The notes under the pieces were generated by a model that saw nothing but the letters and a program-made list of their open reading frames with translations, was not told where the DNA came from and ran no database searches. Positions 46,997 to 58,400 of a DNA stretch of 64,000 nucleotides are shown one piece after another. Every line of letters begins with the position of its first letter. The first letter of the stretch is position 1. The stretch is from Diploscapter coronatus (taxonomy: Eukaryota > Nematoda > Chromadorea > Rhabditida > Rhabditidae). The stretch covers positions 55,815,249 to 55,879,248 of the forward strand of contig OZ038423.1 of assembly GCA_964036155.1 (NCBI GenBank). The letters run 5' to 3'. A program made the position numbers and the translations under genes.

Positions 46997-49900
46997 AGAG
47001 GGCCGCGGAGGCTCTCTCGGGCTTCGCAGGGCTACTGTTCGACCCGACCGAGGAGCAGCGCGAGGCCCAACTCAGGGAAGCCCTCGAACGACAGGAAAAG
47101 GAGTTTCACGATGCCGTCAGGCAGCACATCGTAAGTTGGCTAATTGTTACACTCGAAGAAAACGTCAGATGACTTGCATTAATTAGCGACTTTTTACACT
47201 TAGAAATTAGAACAAAAATATTTATAAATTTTCAAGAGAAATCGGTTGGTTAATTTATGAATTATTTCATTTTTAGAAGTAAGAGATTTGAAAGAAGGTT
47301 CTTATTTAATCCCTATGAAAAGTCAGCTGATTTCGTGTAATCCCCTAATTTATTTTCCCTTCGCAGATCTGTCTGCTGTTGTTCATCTCGATCTACCTAC
47401 TTTCCTATTGGATCATCTCCAAATTCAAAGCCAAGCCAGACAGTGATTCGCTGTACGCGGGCGATGAAGATTACTTCGTGTACAGGATCAGGTGAGCTTA
47501 TTAATTTAGTCATTTCTAGAAAGCATAATTTTTTCTGTAATTTCTGCAAATCTTAAAATCGTTCTATCTTTCAATGTTTTTCTTCTTAATTTATGATTGG
47601 AAGAACGTTAGTCGATTAGTTTTGATTGTTGAAAAATGGAAAACTATAGCGTCTGGATGTGCTCGGCGTCCCTGGCGATTTCGATCGGCTCCATCGCTCT
47701 ACTCCCATTTTCCGTATTCGGATTCGAGTTACTGCAGCGATTCCCAGACTCTTATTATCTTCAGGTTGGAAAATTTCGTGAAGTTGTAAAATTCATGAGG
47801 GAGGAATAAGAAATAACGCATAGGATTAGAGATATTATTCCTTTAAAACGTGGAAAGTTTCTCAATTTGTGTAGGTTTTCATGTAACGCAAAAATTTGTA
47901 CTGAAATTTCTATTATTTTGAACGAGAATTATGACATTAAAATTTTTGCGATTTCGAATTTTCAAAAACGATATTTTTCCAATTTTCAGTGGCTCTCACT
48001 ATCGTTGATCAAAAGCCTGTGGAACTACATCTTCTTCCTGTCGAATCTGAGCCTGTTCGTCGTGCTGCCCTTCTGCTATTTCTTCATCGAGTCACAGGGA
48101 TTCACGAGAACGAGAAATGTGAGATTTATGCTAATTCAAAAAATATTCAATTTGAAAAGATATTTAGTATTTAGTAAGAAGAAAATTGAAAATTCATGAA
48201 TTTGAAAGATCTGAACTAGTGTTATTTTATTTTATACCGATTTTTCCAGGGGTTGATGCAGAGGGTCTACGAGTCGCTGGCCGTTTGTGCCATTTTCATC
48301 TTCATAATCCTCTGTCTCGTTGATGTCGTTCTGGCAATGATGTCCTCTTCGGTATGTTTATTTCTTCATTTTAGTTTCTTAGTTTATGCCAATTTCTACA
48401 GTAATTCAGCTTCAAACGAGAGAATTTCAGGTCTCCCTGTTCAGCATTCGGTCGATCAACCTACCACTGATCTATTCCTGCATTTCCTTCGGTGGTTCGC
48501 TCCTTCTGCTCGTTTCAACGCCCATCGGATTCGGCAAAATGTTCAGCTTCATCGGAGAAATGTCAACGGTGAGATCTTTCTTGCTGAAAATTAAAAATTT
48601 GGCAAAAAAATCCTTAGAGAATAGAATTTTTACAGGGAAAAAGAAAAAATTTACTGCAAAATAGGGTTTCGTGGAAGAAAGGAATTGACTCCTTATAATA
48701 AATACAGTAAGACATGTAATTTTTGCAATTTTGCAGACGCCTCCTCTACCTATAGAGGAAATCGAGTTGGCAAAACTTATGGCAGACTACGAGAAGCGAA
48801 AAGCAGAGCGAATGCAGAGAAGGGATAAGAATTGGGAAAACACCGACAAAAGTGGACATGCAAATGGAAGCGGCCACTATGCGAACGGACACAATGTTTA
48901 CAGGAGAAGGTCTGGAAAATTTCAATTTGTAGAAAATGAATGATTTTTTAGATTGGAAAATTCACCCTCCTATGCAGAGCGAGAGCCACTAGCCTCGAAA
49001 AGCGTACTCCAACCAGCCACTTCCGGACACATCGTAAGCAATTTCGAATTCTTGAAGACGAAAAATAGACTCGACAGAAAATTCGAAATATCCGACTTTT
49101 AGGCGGATGTTTTGGATTTTCCGTGGAAATATTTTAAATTTTATTTTTTCTTTCAGAAGCGACTGAAAGAGCGGCTGCTTCGGTGGTACACTCAAGTCGT
49201 GCTGCTCATCAAAGTGCCCATCACGTTCACTCTGCTCTTCGCGTTTACAGTAAGCCTCAAAAGTTTTCATTTCGTAAAAGTCGTTAATTTAATATAAACA
49301 ACTCGTACGTTGTTCTAAAAAGTTCACGAGTTTTCTTCTGAAAATCTTAATTTTACCAAAAATCTAAAATTTCCTAAAATGTATGAATTTTTCCGAAGAA
49401 TCTTATTTTCAAATGAAATGATGAGTTTCAGGCAGTTTCCCTGTTGATGGTCATCGTGAACACGACGAAGCTGCTGTTTGGCTACCGCAGTCTGCCCGTT
49501 TATGCTCAATACATGGAGGTGAAGAACCGGCATGCACTGGGCATGTTCGGCATCGTCGTTGAAACGCTTGTTATAATGTAAGTTTGAAACTATTGATTTT
49601 TTTCTGAAGATATTGATTTTCACCTAAAATTATTGATGCATCGCTTTTTTGCAGATACATAATGACAACCTCTGTCGTCGGTCTGTATTCCATCCCTCCA
49701 TTCCGAGCGATCCGACCCAAGAAGAACTCTACATCTCTGACAGCGATCATCATCAATTGCAGCATGATTCTCATGCTCAGTTCGGCTTTACCTGTGCTGG
49801 CCAATACTTTGGGTAATTTCTCCCAGAAGATAAAAAAATTAGAATAGTAGATTTGGAGGCGATTTACAATAAAATTTAGTGGAATTTCTCGCAAGGTTTT

Positions 49901-50630
49901 TGTAACAAATCTTCCCAGATCTCAATTTTTTGATTGTTTTTTGAAAATTATTGGAAAAAAGAAGTTTAGAATACTTTTTAAAAATTGAATAAATTCAGGA
50001 ATAACAACATTCGACTTACTGGGAGCCTATTCTTCAATCGAGTGGCTCAGTTCATTCCGCCTCGTTCTGAGCTACAACCTCCTGTTCGCTGCCTCCTCCA
50101 CTCTCTGCCTGGTTTGGCTCGTCACTGGACCTATTTTCCAGCAACTACTCGACAAGTGGGTAATTTCTTAAGGATCACTTGTCTTCTCTTCTCATTTTCC
50201 AATGCTGCTATTTATTGATCCTCGTAAAATTAGCAGCATAAAAATTGTAAGGAGCGAAATGCATTAAGAGTCCTTTGAAATTGGAATTTCTCCTTTCAGA
50301 TTGCGAAGGCTTCACGCATTAATCAAGGAACGATATATGAAGCCGAAGGAGAAGGGTCAACAACAGAAGAACCCGGAAGCGGGCGATGACGGAAGCGCAG
50401 AAGATGACAACGAACCAGACGACTACAACGAGCCGAGAGGTGACAAAGGAGATGACCGAAATGCCTCCACGTTTCTTTTGTCATCCCTCTACGGAATTGG
50501 AGATGAAACGCTGGAATTCCTGCCCCGAAACGAATCTCTGGAAAACCTCGATCAAAGTCAGTCAAGCAAATTGTCTCATTCACTAGCTGAATCTATATTC
50601 TTCATGCCCGACATCGAGCAGGTCTCTTGA
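46921..50630 (+). CDS. LMBR1/LIMR-family multi-pass membrane protein
   Basis: Twelve or so exons in phase, among them 46921-47128, 47367-47491, 47651-47764, 47990-48117, 48250-48351, 48431-48568, 48737-48909, 48952-49034, 49158-49248, 49432-49577, 49655-49812, 50000-50154 and 50301-50630. Conserved LMBR1 stretches: CLLLFISIYLLSYWIISKFK, SIALLPFSVFG, WLSLSLIKSLWNYIFFLSNL, LPFCYFFIESQGF, LPLIYSCISFGGSLLLL, RLKERLLRWYTQVVLLIKV, MTTSVVGLYS, LSSALPVLANTLGITTFDLLG, LSYNLLFAA. About nine hydrophobic spans are present, with a cytoplasmic acidic tail (GDDGSAEDDNEPDD). The family includes the human lipocalin-1 receptor LMBR1L and LMBR1. The N-terminal start is uncertain because the ATG at 46921 precedes an acceptor-like TTTTTCAG in frame. 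Confidence 0.85.
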
Positions 50631-51299
50631 ATAGAAAAACATCATTTTCCTTCTTACACTTATAAACTCAGGACAAATCTTTAAGCACTTGTAAAAGTAG
50701 CCACTATGAGCGAAATAATACGGTAAAGTGTTTTCAGTACAATTTCTTCAAAATGTTGTTACTTTTACAAACTGCCTATTTTGAAGAAAGGAAAAAGATG
50801 AGTTTTGCTCTGTAAATATGCAATGTTTACTGAAAAATTACTCAATTAAACTTGCGGGACATGTTTCCTACGATTTATTAATTTCTGCTGCTGATATTAA
50901 GAATTTGAGAATTGCACACAAATTTAGTCATTTCGTGGAATCTCATAGGTTTTGACGATTAGCTTTCAATCATTTGTGTCTCGAATGACAAAGATCAAAT
51001 AGCTTTCCACTTCTCATTACAAATGGACTTTAAAAATTCAGAATCATCTGGGTATTATTTGTGAGCCTTTAGTCGTGTGAAAATGGGATTTCAAAGTTCT
51101 TTCCTGATGTTTTGAAAATTTCGAAATCTCATCGTTTTTCGTGTACTGTTCATTCAATGACCGATAGTTTTGTTGCGGGTTATTTCTTGTTTTTAACAAC
51201 GACAAATCATATCTTCTTGCATAAGTATTTTTGTTGTAGCCCCACTTTAATCATACGGTATTACGCGATGAATAAAACGTCTTTCGCACTAGATTTCAG
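50631..51299. other. Intergenic, 3' of the LMBR1-like gene
   Basis: AT-rich 3' flank leading to the kelch pseudogene. No F-box exon equivalent to the one at 8375 is recognisable here, so the 5' end of that copy is missing. Confidence 0.4.
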
Positions 51300-52176
51300 A
51301 TTTTTGCAATTGACTCATTTATTAAAGTCTTTTGAAATATATGACCTGAATACTGGACAAATTTCAAGAGGTCTTATCAACGAATCCATGAATGATCGAT
51401 TCAAAGAATTTTACAGGTCCAGATCCTTCTGAATGGCGTAAATGGGCATCTGTCGCTTATTGCAAAGACAAATTGTATTATTTGGGTGGAAATAATCCAG
51501 AAGTAAATGGAGATACGAATCGAGTTGATGTAAGAAGATCGAATGAAAGTCCATAAAATAATTAATTCAGGTTTTAATAGATGGAACATGACATCCAGGA
51601 CCCACGTTTCCTCGTTCAATTAGTGGTGCTCAAACAATAACATGCAATGGACTTTTATACGGTCACATTATAGCATATTCATTGTTGTAATTATGGGTAT
51701 TCAGTTATTATTATTATGGGATGGAATACTACAATATATCGATTATCACACGATGAGCAGAAATGGATTAAAAGTGGAGAGATTCCAGACATGCTATTTT
51801 CCGTTGGAGTTGCATCGCTGAATGGAAGAATTTACATTACTGGAGGATTGGAGTCGTTAATTTTGTATGATAAATAATGCATCATCATATATTTAGTGGT
51901 GAAGGATACAAATCCTGTCTGTGTTTCGATCCCTCAGCTCCATTTGGCAGTCGAATTTATCGAATCGTTGATATGAATTGTGCAAGATATCACCATTCGC
52001 TTATTGTCGCTAACGGGAAGTTATATGCAGTCGGAGGGTGAGCTGAGATTTAGCCTATCTTTGTACGAAATATTTGCTAACTTAGATATCAAAAGTTGGA
52101 ACACAATTTTTGTAATTCAATCGAGGAATATGATCCACAGACGAAGAAATGGCGTGTAGTCGGAAAAATAGCATAA
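51300..52176 (+). pseudogene. 5'-truncated F-box/kelch gene copy
   Basis: Exon-for-exon match to 8760-9631, including intron positions: FEIYDLNTGQISRG, GPDPSEWRKWASVAYCKDKL, FSVGVASLNGRIYITGG, RYHHSLIVANGKLYAVGG, and EEYDPQTKKWRVVGKIA before TAA. The F-box exons are absent. The exon after the GTAAGAAG donor contains an in-frame TGA (VLIDGT then stop), and the exon after CNGLLYG is interrupted. Its 42-kb separation from the other two copies argues for dispersal, not local tandem duplication. Confidence 0.7.
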
Positions 52177-52427
52177 AATAAAGTTTGTTGATATGATTAT
52201 CGTTAGTTTCATCTATTACACTTGCACTATTTTAGTTTGTAGGGAAAAGACCGATACCCGTTTTTATTTTTACCCAAACCGGTTGGTCCAATTGGTGCAT
52301 GGGAGTTGGGGAATGACCTGGGGGCTTGGGGCAAGAGGGAAGGAGAAGGTTGGTTGAGAGACCAGAAAAAAGAGTGGCAGAGTCAGGAAGAGGGGAGCAG
52401 GGATGAGTAAAGACGCAGAGTATCGAT
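52177..52427. other. 3' flank of the REEP-MSP gene
   Basis: G-rich on the plus strand (GGGGGCTTGGGGCAAGAGGG near 52320), hence C-rich in the minus-strand transcript. Probably the 3' UTR of the minus-strand gene. Confidence 0.35.
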
Positions 52428-55008
52428 TCAGGGATTGTATTCGATCGCCAGATTCTTGCGGCAGCGAGTTTCGCTGCTCTGAAATTACAATAGTCTATTT
52501 GTGCTAATTTCAAGGCTTGAGAAAGCCCATGAATTTTCAAATGTTATTTTTAGCATATTTCGCTTAAATTTTCAGATTCTTGAAAGTCCATGCAGCCTTT
52601 GAAATTGAGTAGAATTTTACCTGTAGAAGTTCAAACATGAACTCCTTGCGCTGATCCTTGTTGCTCATGATCACGTATTCAATCGCGATTCTGTCACCCT
52701 TCTTCACCACGTCTTCTGAGAATTCCGGGATCTTCTGAAATCATGTTTAGTTTTTAGGTTAAAGTTCGAATTTCTAGGGGATTTTGAGACTGACCCTGGA
52801 GTTAGGTTTTATCTAAATCATAATTATCGACTATTTTAAAATTATGCAAACTATCGTAGAAGACATCTTAATCCTGATCTAATCCTTTTTAGTCTAAATT
52901 TAAGAATGGATTTTAATGAGCCTGTACCTGACAGGTAACAGCCACAGCGATGGTCTCCTTGGAGGCGAGAATGCCGTGCGGCGGGTAGCAGATGATGCGC
53001 GGAATGCAGTTGCACTTGATTGCAAACGCCATGCGGTGCAGAGAGTTGTTCTGAATTTGGACGATTATTGAATTTCCATAGAAAAAGTTGGAAATTCTTC
53101 AAAACTTTTCAATATTCTACAAATATCCCTTCGACGAATTTTCAATATCTTCAGAGAAAGGCGAATAATTTGCAAATGTCTGTCAAGTTTTCAAGAGATT
53201 TAGACGTAAAAATTGGATGATTTCTTAAAAATTGACAAAATTCCTCCAACAAAACCCTCACCATGACTTTGATGTGATAGGTGATGTTGTCGAAGTCGAA
53301 GGGCGCATTGAAGACGATCTTCTCGGTGGGGACGACGATCAGATCCCGAAGGTTGTTGGCCGGCTCGATGTCCTTGTTGTCCACGCCCGGTGTGAGTGGC
53401 AGACGGTACGATCGGTCATTCGTCATGGGGTTCTCTCCCTTGAAGCGCGAGTTGCCTGGGATGTCCGTCGTCGAAAATGACTCCACCGCTGTTCTCTGCG
53501 TCGGCGACTTAGTCTCCGTCCTGCTCTGCAAGAAAATCGGGTTGAAAATTGATGTTCATCGCTTTTTTGAACTGGAAAGCTGATTTTCATCGGTTTCTTG
53601 AAGATCTAATGCATCTCCTAAGTTTTCTTCGAGTTGCAAGAATTTCCCACGAATCCATCATATTCACCTGATCAGTGATGATGCTGGGAGAGAGGAGTCC
53701 CTTGGGCATTTCGTTCTCTTGCTTTACCTCCTCTTTGATCGACTCCTTCTCCCTGTTGTCGACTTTCGGGACCTCCGCGGGTTTTTTCTCCTCAGATACA
53801 GGTGCAGGTGCGGCTTCAGCTGGTCGCTGCTCAGGCTCCTTGGGAGGTTCAGGTGGGGATGCGAGTGCTTCTTGAGAGAGCGGAGCTGGCTGCGCGACTC
53901 GTTCTTCCTTCCTCTCCTCTTTGGGCGGCGACTTCATCTTGGTCGCTCTCGTCACGTCCGATTTGGCCGTCTTCGTAGCGTCGTTCGTGTTCTCCTGAAT
54001 GTTTGAGGATCAATGAGTTTGCCGATTTTTTAAAAAGATATTGTAAGATTCATTCGCTTATGGGTTTTGAATGAAGTTCTATAGCTAGTTTTGTTGACAC
54101 TTTATAGTGACGAAGTGGCCTGATTTCTTGCAAATGACGGAATGACTTTTTGCCAAATTATGGAGTTTCTCTTATTCTTTTCCGCTAAGATGGCATTGTT
54201 TGACAAGTCACTTCTTCATTTACAAAGGAAATCACTTCGTTAGTGCACACTTCGTCTTTTCAAGTTGCTGGTATTTTCGAGTTTACGCAATTATTTCTCC
54301 TGTTGGCCTCCTCAGCGATCTTCTCGATTTTGTCGACGAGTCTGAACGGCTCGACGAAGAGCAACAACATGAGGAGCAGCTTGATGTGGTAGTAGCCAGG
54401 TAGCTTCTGCAGGGCCCCGTCCAGCGCGGTTAGAATGCCAAAACACACCCAATAGATGGTGAGGTGTTCCTTCTTTGGACACTCCTCCGGGTAGACGAAC
54501 AGCAGAATGCAGGGGAAGGCGACCAGAACGCCGTTGCAGATGAAGAACGGCTGCTGCGCGCAACACAGCGACAACGTCACGATGCCTGCCACGCTTTGTG
54601 CTACCTGAAAATTAAAATTAGAATATTGGAGCAGGCTATTACAGTATCCTTTTCTTAATGAATTTTTCACCGTTTTCATCATGGGATTTTGCAAGAGAAT
54701 GGCAAAACGAACGATTCTAGTATTCTTCTTGATTGATTGTGGATACATTTCTGCCAAAGACTCGAAGTGAATACCTTCCTCCCAAATTTTATTGTTCATT
54801 TTTCCCCGTTTCGGGAGGAAGGTGTACCCCTCCCAGCCTTTACAAAACTAACGATGCATCGGTTGACTCCGGTGGCCTCCTCGATCTGTTTGAGCCATCT
54901 CGCGGTGAAGTGTTTCTCGTCGTGGACGCGCTCCTTCACCCACCCACAGGCCTTCTCGAATACCGTTGAGGGGTCGAACCCTTTGTTGTCTGTTCCGCCA
55001 CAAGCCAT
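52428..55008 (-). CDS. Predicted REEP (DP1/Yop1) - major sperm protein domain composite
   Basis: Seven exons are phase 0 throughout: 55008-54844, 54604-54287, 53994-53668, 53525-53262, 53050-52928, 52734-52621, 52478-52428, about 453 residues. Residues 30-155 are REEP5/Yop1-like: WLKQIEEATGVNR, then the hairpin region FPCILLFVYPEECPKKEHLT, IYWVCFGILTALDGA, LPGYYHIKLLLMLLLFVE. A charged Pro/Glu/Lys-rich linker follows (PPKEERKEERVAQPAP and on). The C-terminal 120 residues are MSP-like: EKIVFNAPFDFDNITYHIKV, MAFAIKCNCIPRIICYPPHG, IAVAVTCQKIPEFSED, DRIAIEYV, and the MSP-like end RKNLAIEYNP. REEPs shape tubular ER; MSP domains form nematode sperm filaments or, in VAPs, bind FFAT motifs. The join across the intron 54286-53995 is inferred; without it the REEP part stops as CVNSKIPAT and the MSP gene would be separate. 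Confidence 0.68.
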
Positions 55009-55018
55009 CTGCAAGTTT
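55009..55018 (-). promoter_or_regulatory. Probable trans-splice acceptor of the REEP-MSP gene
   Basis: On the minus strand AAAACTTGCAG abuts the ATG at 55008, with no upstream coding exon in sight. Confidence 0.45.
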
Positions 55019-55434
55019 TAGAGTTGATTTGAAGCTTCTGAGTTTTTCTCCGGGTCTTTGAAATTTTGTTCGAAGCTTAGACTTTACATTTGAAGTTTTT
55101 GAAGTGTAGACAAGTGCTCGGTGTCTCGACTTCCCAAGCGAGCAAATGGAAGCAAAGTAGACGCGGTAATGAGGAATACACTTCTGGAAATGAAATGATA
55201 CAGTTTTTCAATCATATTCTAATTTTGTATATATCAATTCCTATTCACTTCTTCTCGCTCTCTAGTCCTTCTCCTCCTTTTCTTCCTCTCTTTCTGCACT
55301 CTCTTTGTTTTCCCCGATCTTTCTTCTTCTCTTTCGAATGGTCAGTCTTCGATTTATCCCGCTTTGTGCCCTATTTTCATTGATTTGGTTGGTTTATCTT
55401 GGATTTATCGCGAATTTTTAGATTCAACCGGACG

Positions 55435-58400
55435 ATGTCCCACCGGAACGGTACTGGTCGGGCGCAGAATCATGCTCGGAGTCAGGTAAAAATCAAGAAA
55501 TTTTCGAAATTGATAGTTTTCCAAATTTTTAAAAAATCACCCACTGCTCTATCTCTCCTGCTTTTCATAACCCCAACAATTTATGGGATTCTACAAATCT
55601 GCGGCAGTGAATTGTGCCGAAAATAAGATTTGTCCTTTCCGGAAGACTTTTGAAAAATTATCAAAATTTCCGAGTTCAGAAGAAGAACGTGGGGGATGAT
55701 GACCTGCTCGTGTTCGGCTACTCATGTCGCCTGTTTCCTGCGGATTCAAGGGCCGCTGAAATCGCTGCAGACCGACATCTCCAAACATGGGACGCCGACC
55801 CGGACAAACCGACCCTCGATAGGTAAACCGGGCAAAAATGGATGGAAATCTGATTGGGTAGAAATTCTGACACTACTCCTAAAGTTTTCTTTGTTTAATT
55901 TCGGAATTTCTGATCATTCAGATTTCTAATGACTTTGAATGAAACGAAAACTTTATTCTAAAAACTTGATTTTATTACTATGCGGATGAAAGTCCGCATA
56001 ATTTTCCTACTGTGTGAAATTTGGCATCCAAAATTCACGCAGCATTGTTAGAGGACCGTTGCAAGAAGATGAACGATTCATGGAGAAAAGGACGAATTTT
56101 GTGACGGTTAGTGAATTTTATTATTTTCCTTGCAAAAATAAAATCATCTATCATCAATTTGTGCAGATACATTTCAGAAAGTGATAGGGTTTCGATGAGT
56201 CAAAGTTGAAAGTAAAACCACACATTCCAGGAATCAATTGAATTCAGTTATCCTCTCAACGATTATACTTTGCTTGTTTTCTTCATTTTTTCAACGAAAT
56301 GACTATTGTTCCCAGCTTATCCAATGTTTTAGTTGACGACCACATGCTACTGACGATTTTCAAATATGGAAGGAAGAAATCGGAAATTATTCGATAATAG
56401 TTTCTGATATTTCATTATCCGTAAGTTGAAAAGGGACTGAAAGTGGATTAAACGATTTTTAAGCGGACAAGAATAGTAAAAACTTGATTTATTTAGCGGG
56501 TTTGCAGATTCGATGTGCGGCTGCTATTGGGCTCGATGAAGGATGTGGAGGTTCCGAAGAAGAATCAAGAAGACGAGGAAGACATCTGCCCGACCGAGCA
56601 AATGGAAGAGGAAATGTGCGACGAGGAGCGGTACAAGGATTTGCAGAGTGCTGGTAAATTTAGAAAATTATCATAACTCTTTGAAGAATCAAACAGACAT
56701 TTCATCAGAATTCTGAAATTAGACTATTTCAGTAGGAAATTCTGAAAGCTAGGTTTTTTATTAGCAAATCTGAAATTTCAGTCGAAAGAGATCAAGAAGA
56801 AGAACGGCAAAGGCAGTTAGAAGAAAGCAAACGTAAGAAGAAGGCCGAATTCCACTTCAGCTACGACGAAAAACCGGGAACTAGCTCCTCTGCTGTAAGT
56901 TTTTATCTTTCCTGTAAAAATGATTTTCACAAATCCAAATTTTCAGAACAATCTGCAAGAGGATGACAGTGACAGCGAAGATGAGCCATTCCAGCCTCCG
57001 CCAGGCATAAAATTCCCCGTCGGACTCGCTTTGGTGAGAATTGTTTCTTGCGGAAAAAGAAAATTTGTGATTTTGTCTAGAAGAAACATTTTTGTGGGAA
57101 ATTTTAAATTATGATTTTGATTGGAAAAAACATCTGAATGTGCCAAAATTTTGAACTTTCAGCCTGAAACGCAAAAGCACAACCACATCATTGAAAGAAC
57201 AGCCCTTTTCGTTGTGGAGAAAGGTCCTCAAATGGAAATCGTCATCAAGGCGAAGCAGCGGAACAACGCTAATCAGGTTTTTAAAGCTATCGATTTGTTT
57301 GAAAATTGCATTTTTTCAGTTCGGCTTTCTCGAATTCGACAACATTCTGTATCCCTACTACAAATACATCCAGAAGTTGATTCGGGAGAAGAAATATACG
57401 CCTTCGCTGAGCAAAGTATACAAATTTCTTGAAATTTTTAGAACTAATGAACAATTTCAGAAGACCACCACAAGTGGATCGGCAGTGGAGAATTCGAAAT
57501 CCTCGAAACATGCTTCCCAGAAAGTTCCGACTTCAAATGCGCTGGCTGCTATTGCTAACAGTAGGGTTTTTTTCTGAAATAATAATTATTTTTTTTTAAA
57601 ATCAATTAGCTGAAATTAAGAGAAATTTTTTTCGGAGAGTTATAATTTTCTGCTGACATTTCAAGAAAACCGATATTTTCAGTGGGCAGCGACTCAGAGA
57701 ACAACGATTCGGATTCCGACTGTGAATTGCATCCCTCCCTGCTGGCTGCGTCGAGTGGAAGAAAGAGTCCAGACATTGCAGAGGGCGGAGTCGGACCGAA
57801 GAGAAAGCCACCCAGTCCCAAACGGAACGAAGCGCACCACAAAACACTCCCGAAAATCAATTATGATATGAGCAAGGTTGGAAGAAGATCTTTTCAAAAG
57901 GCTTACTCGAGATCCGTTTTTTTCTCGAAATATTGCACAATTATACCTTCCAAAGAGGGTTATATCTTTCTAAAGCGATGAAAATGAAGGTATAGTTACA
58001 AGAGGATAAAACCTTCCGAACAAACCTCCTGTCTAGTCCACCAAGTATATGTGCATAAAACCCCCTCTATGATTGAGTAGAAACGGAATTTTGCAAGAAA
58101 AGGTCTTATTCGAATATTGAATTTTCAGAGCAACGACGTCTACGCAGCTCTATTCAAAAATCTGTCCGGTGTGAATCAAGCAAAGGAGCTAGAAAAGAAA
58201 ATTGAAGAGCAGAGAAGCACGTGAGTGAAAACTCAGGAACTTAAAAGAATACATGTTTGAGGAAGTTTAAAATTGCCAGTTTTTAAAAGAATTCTTTAGA
58301 AACTGAAATTTTCAGGGGTGAAGTTGACGAGGAGTGGCGTGAATGGTGGCATGCGTTCTATGGCGAGCTCTGCCCGCACATCCGGCCCTCCCCTCTCTAC

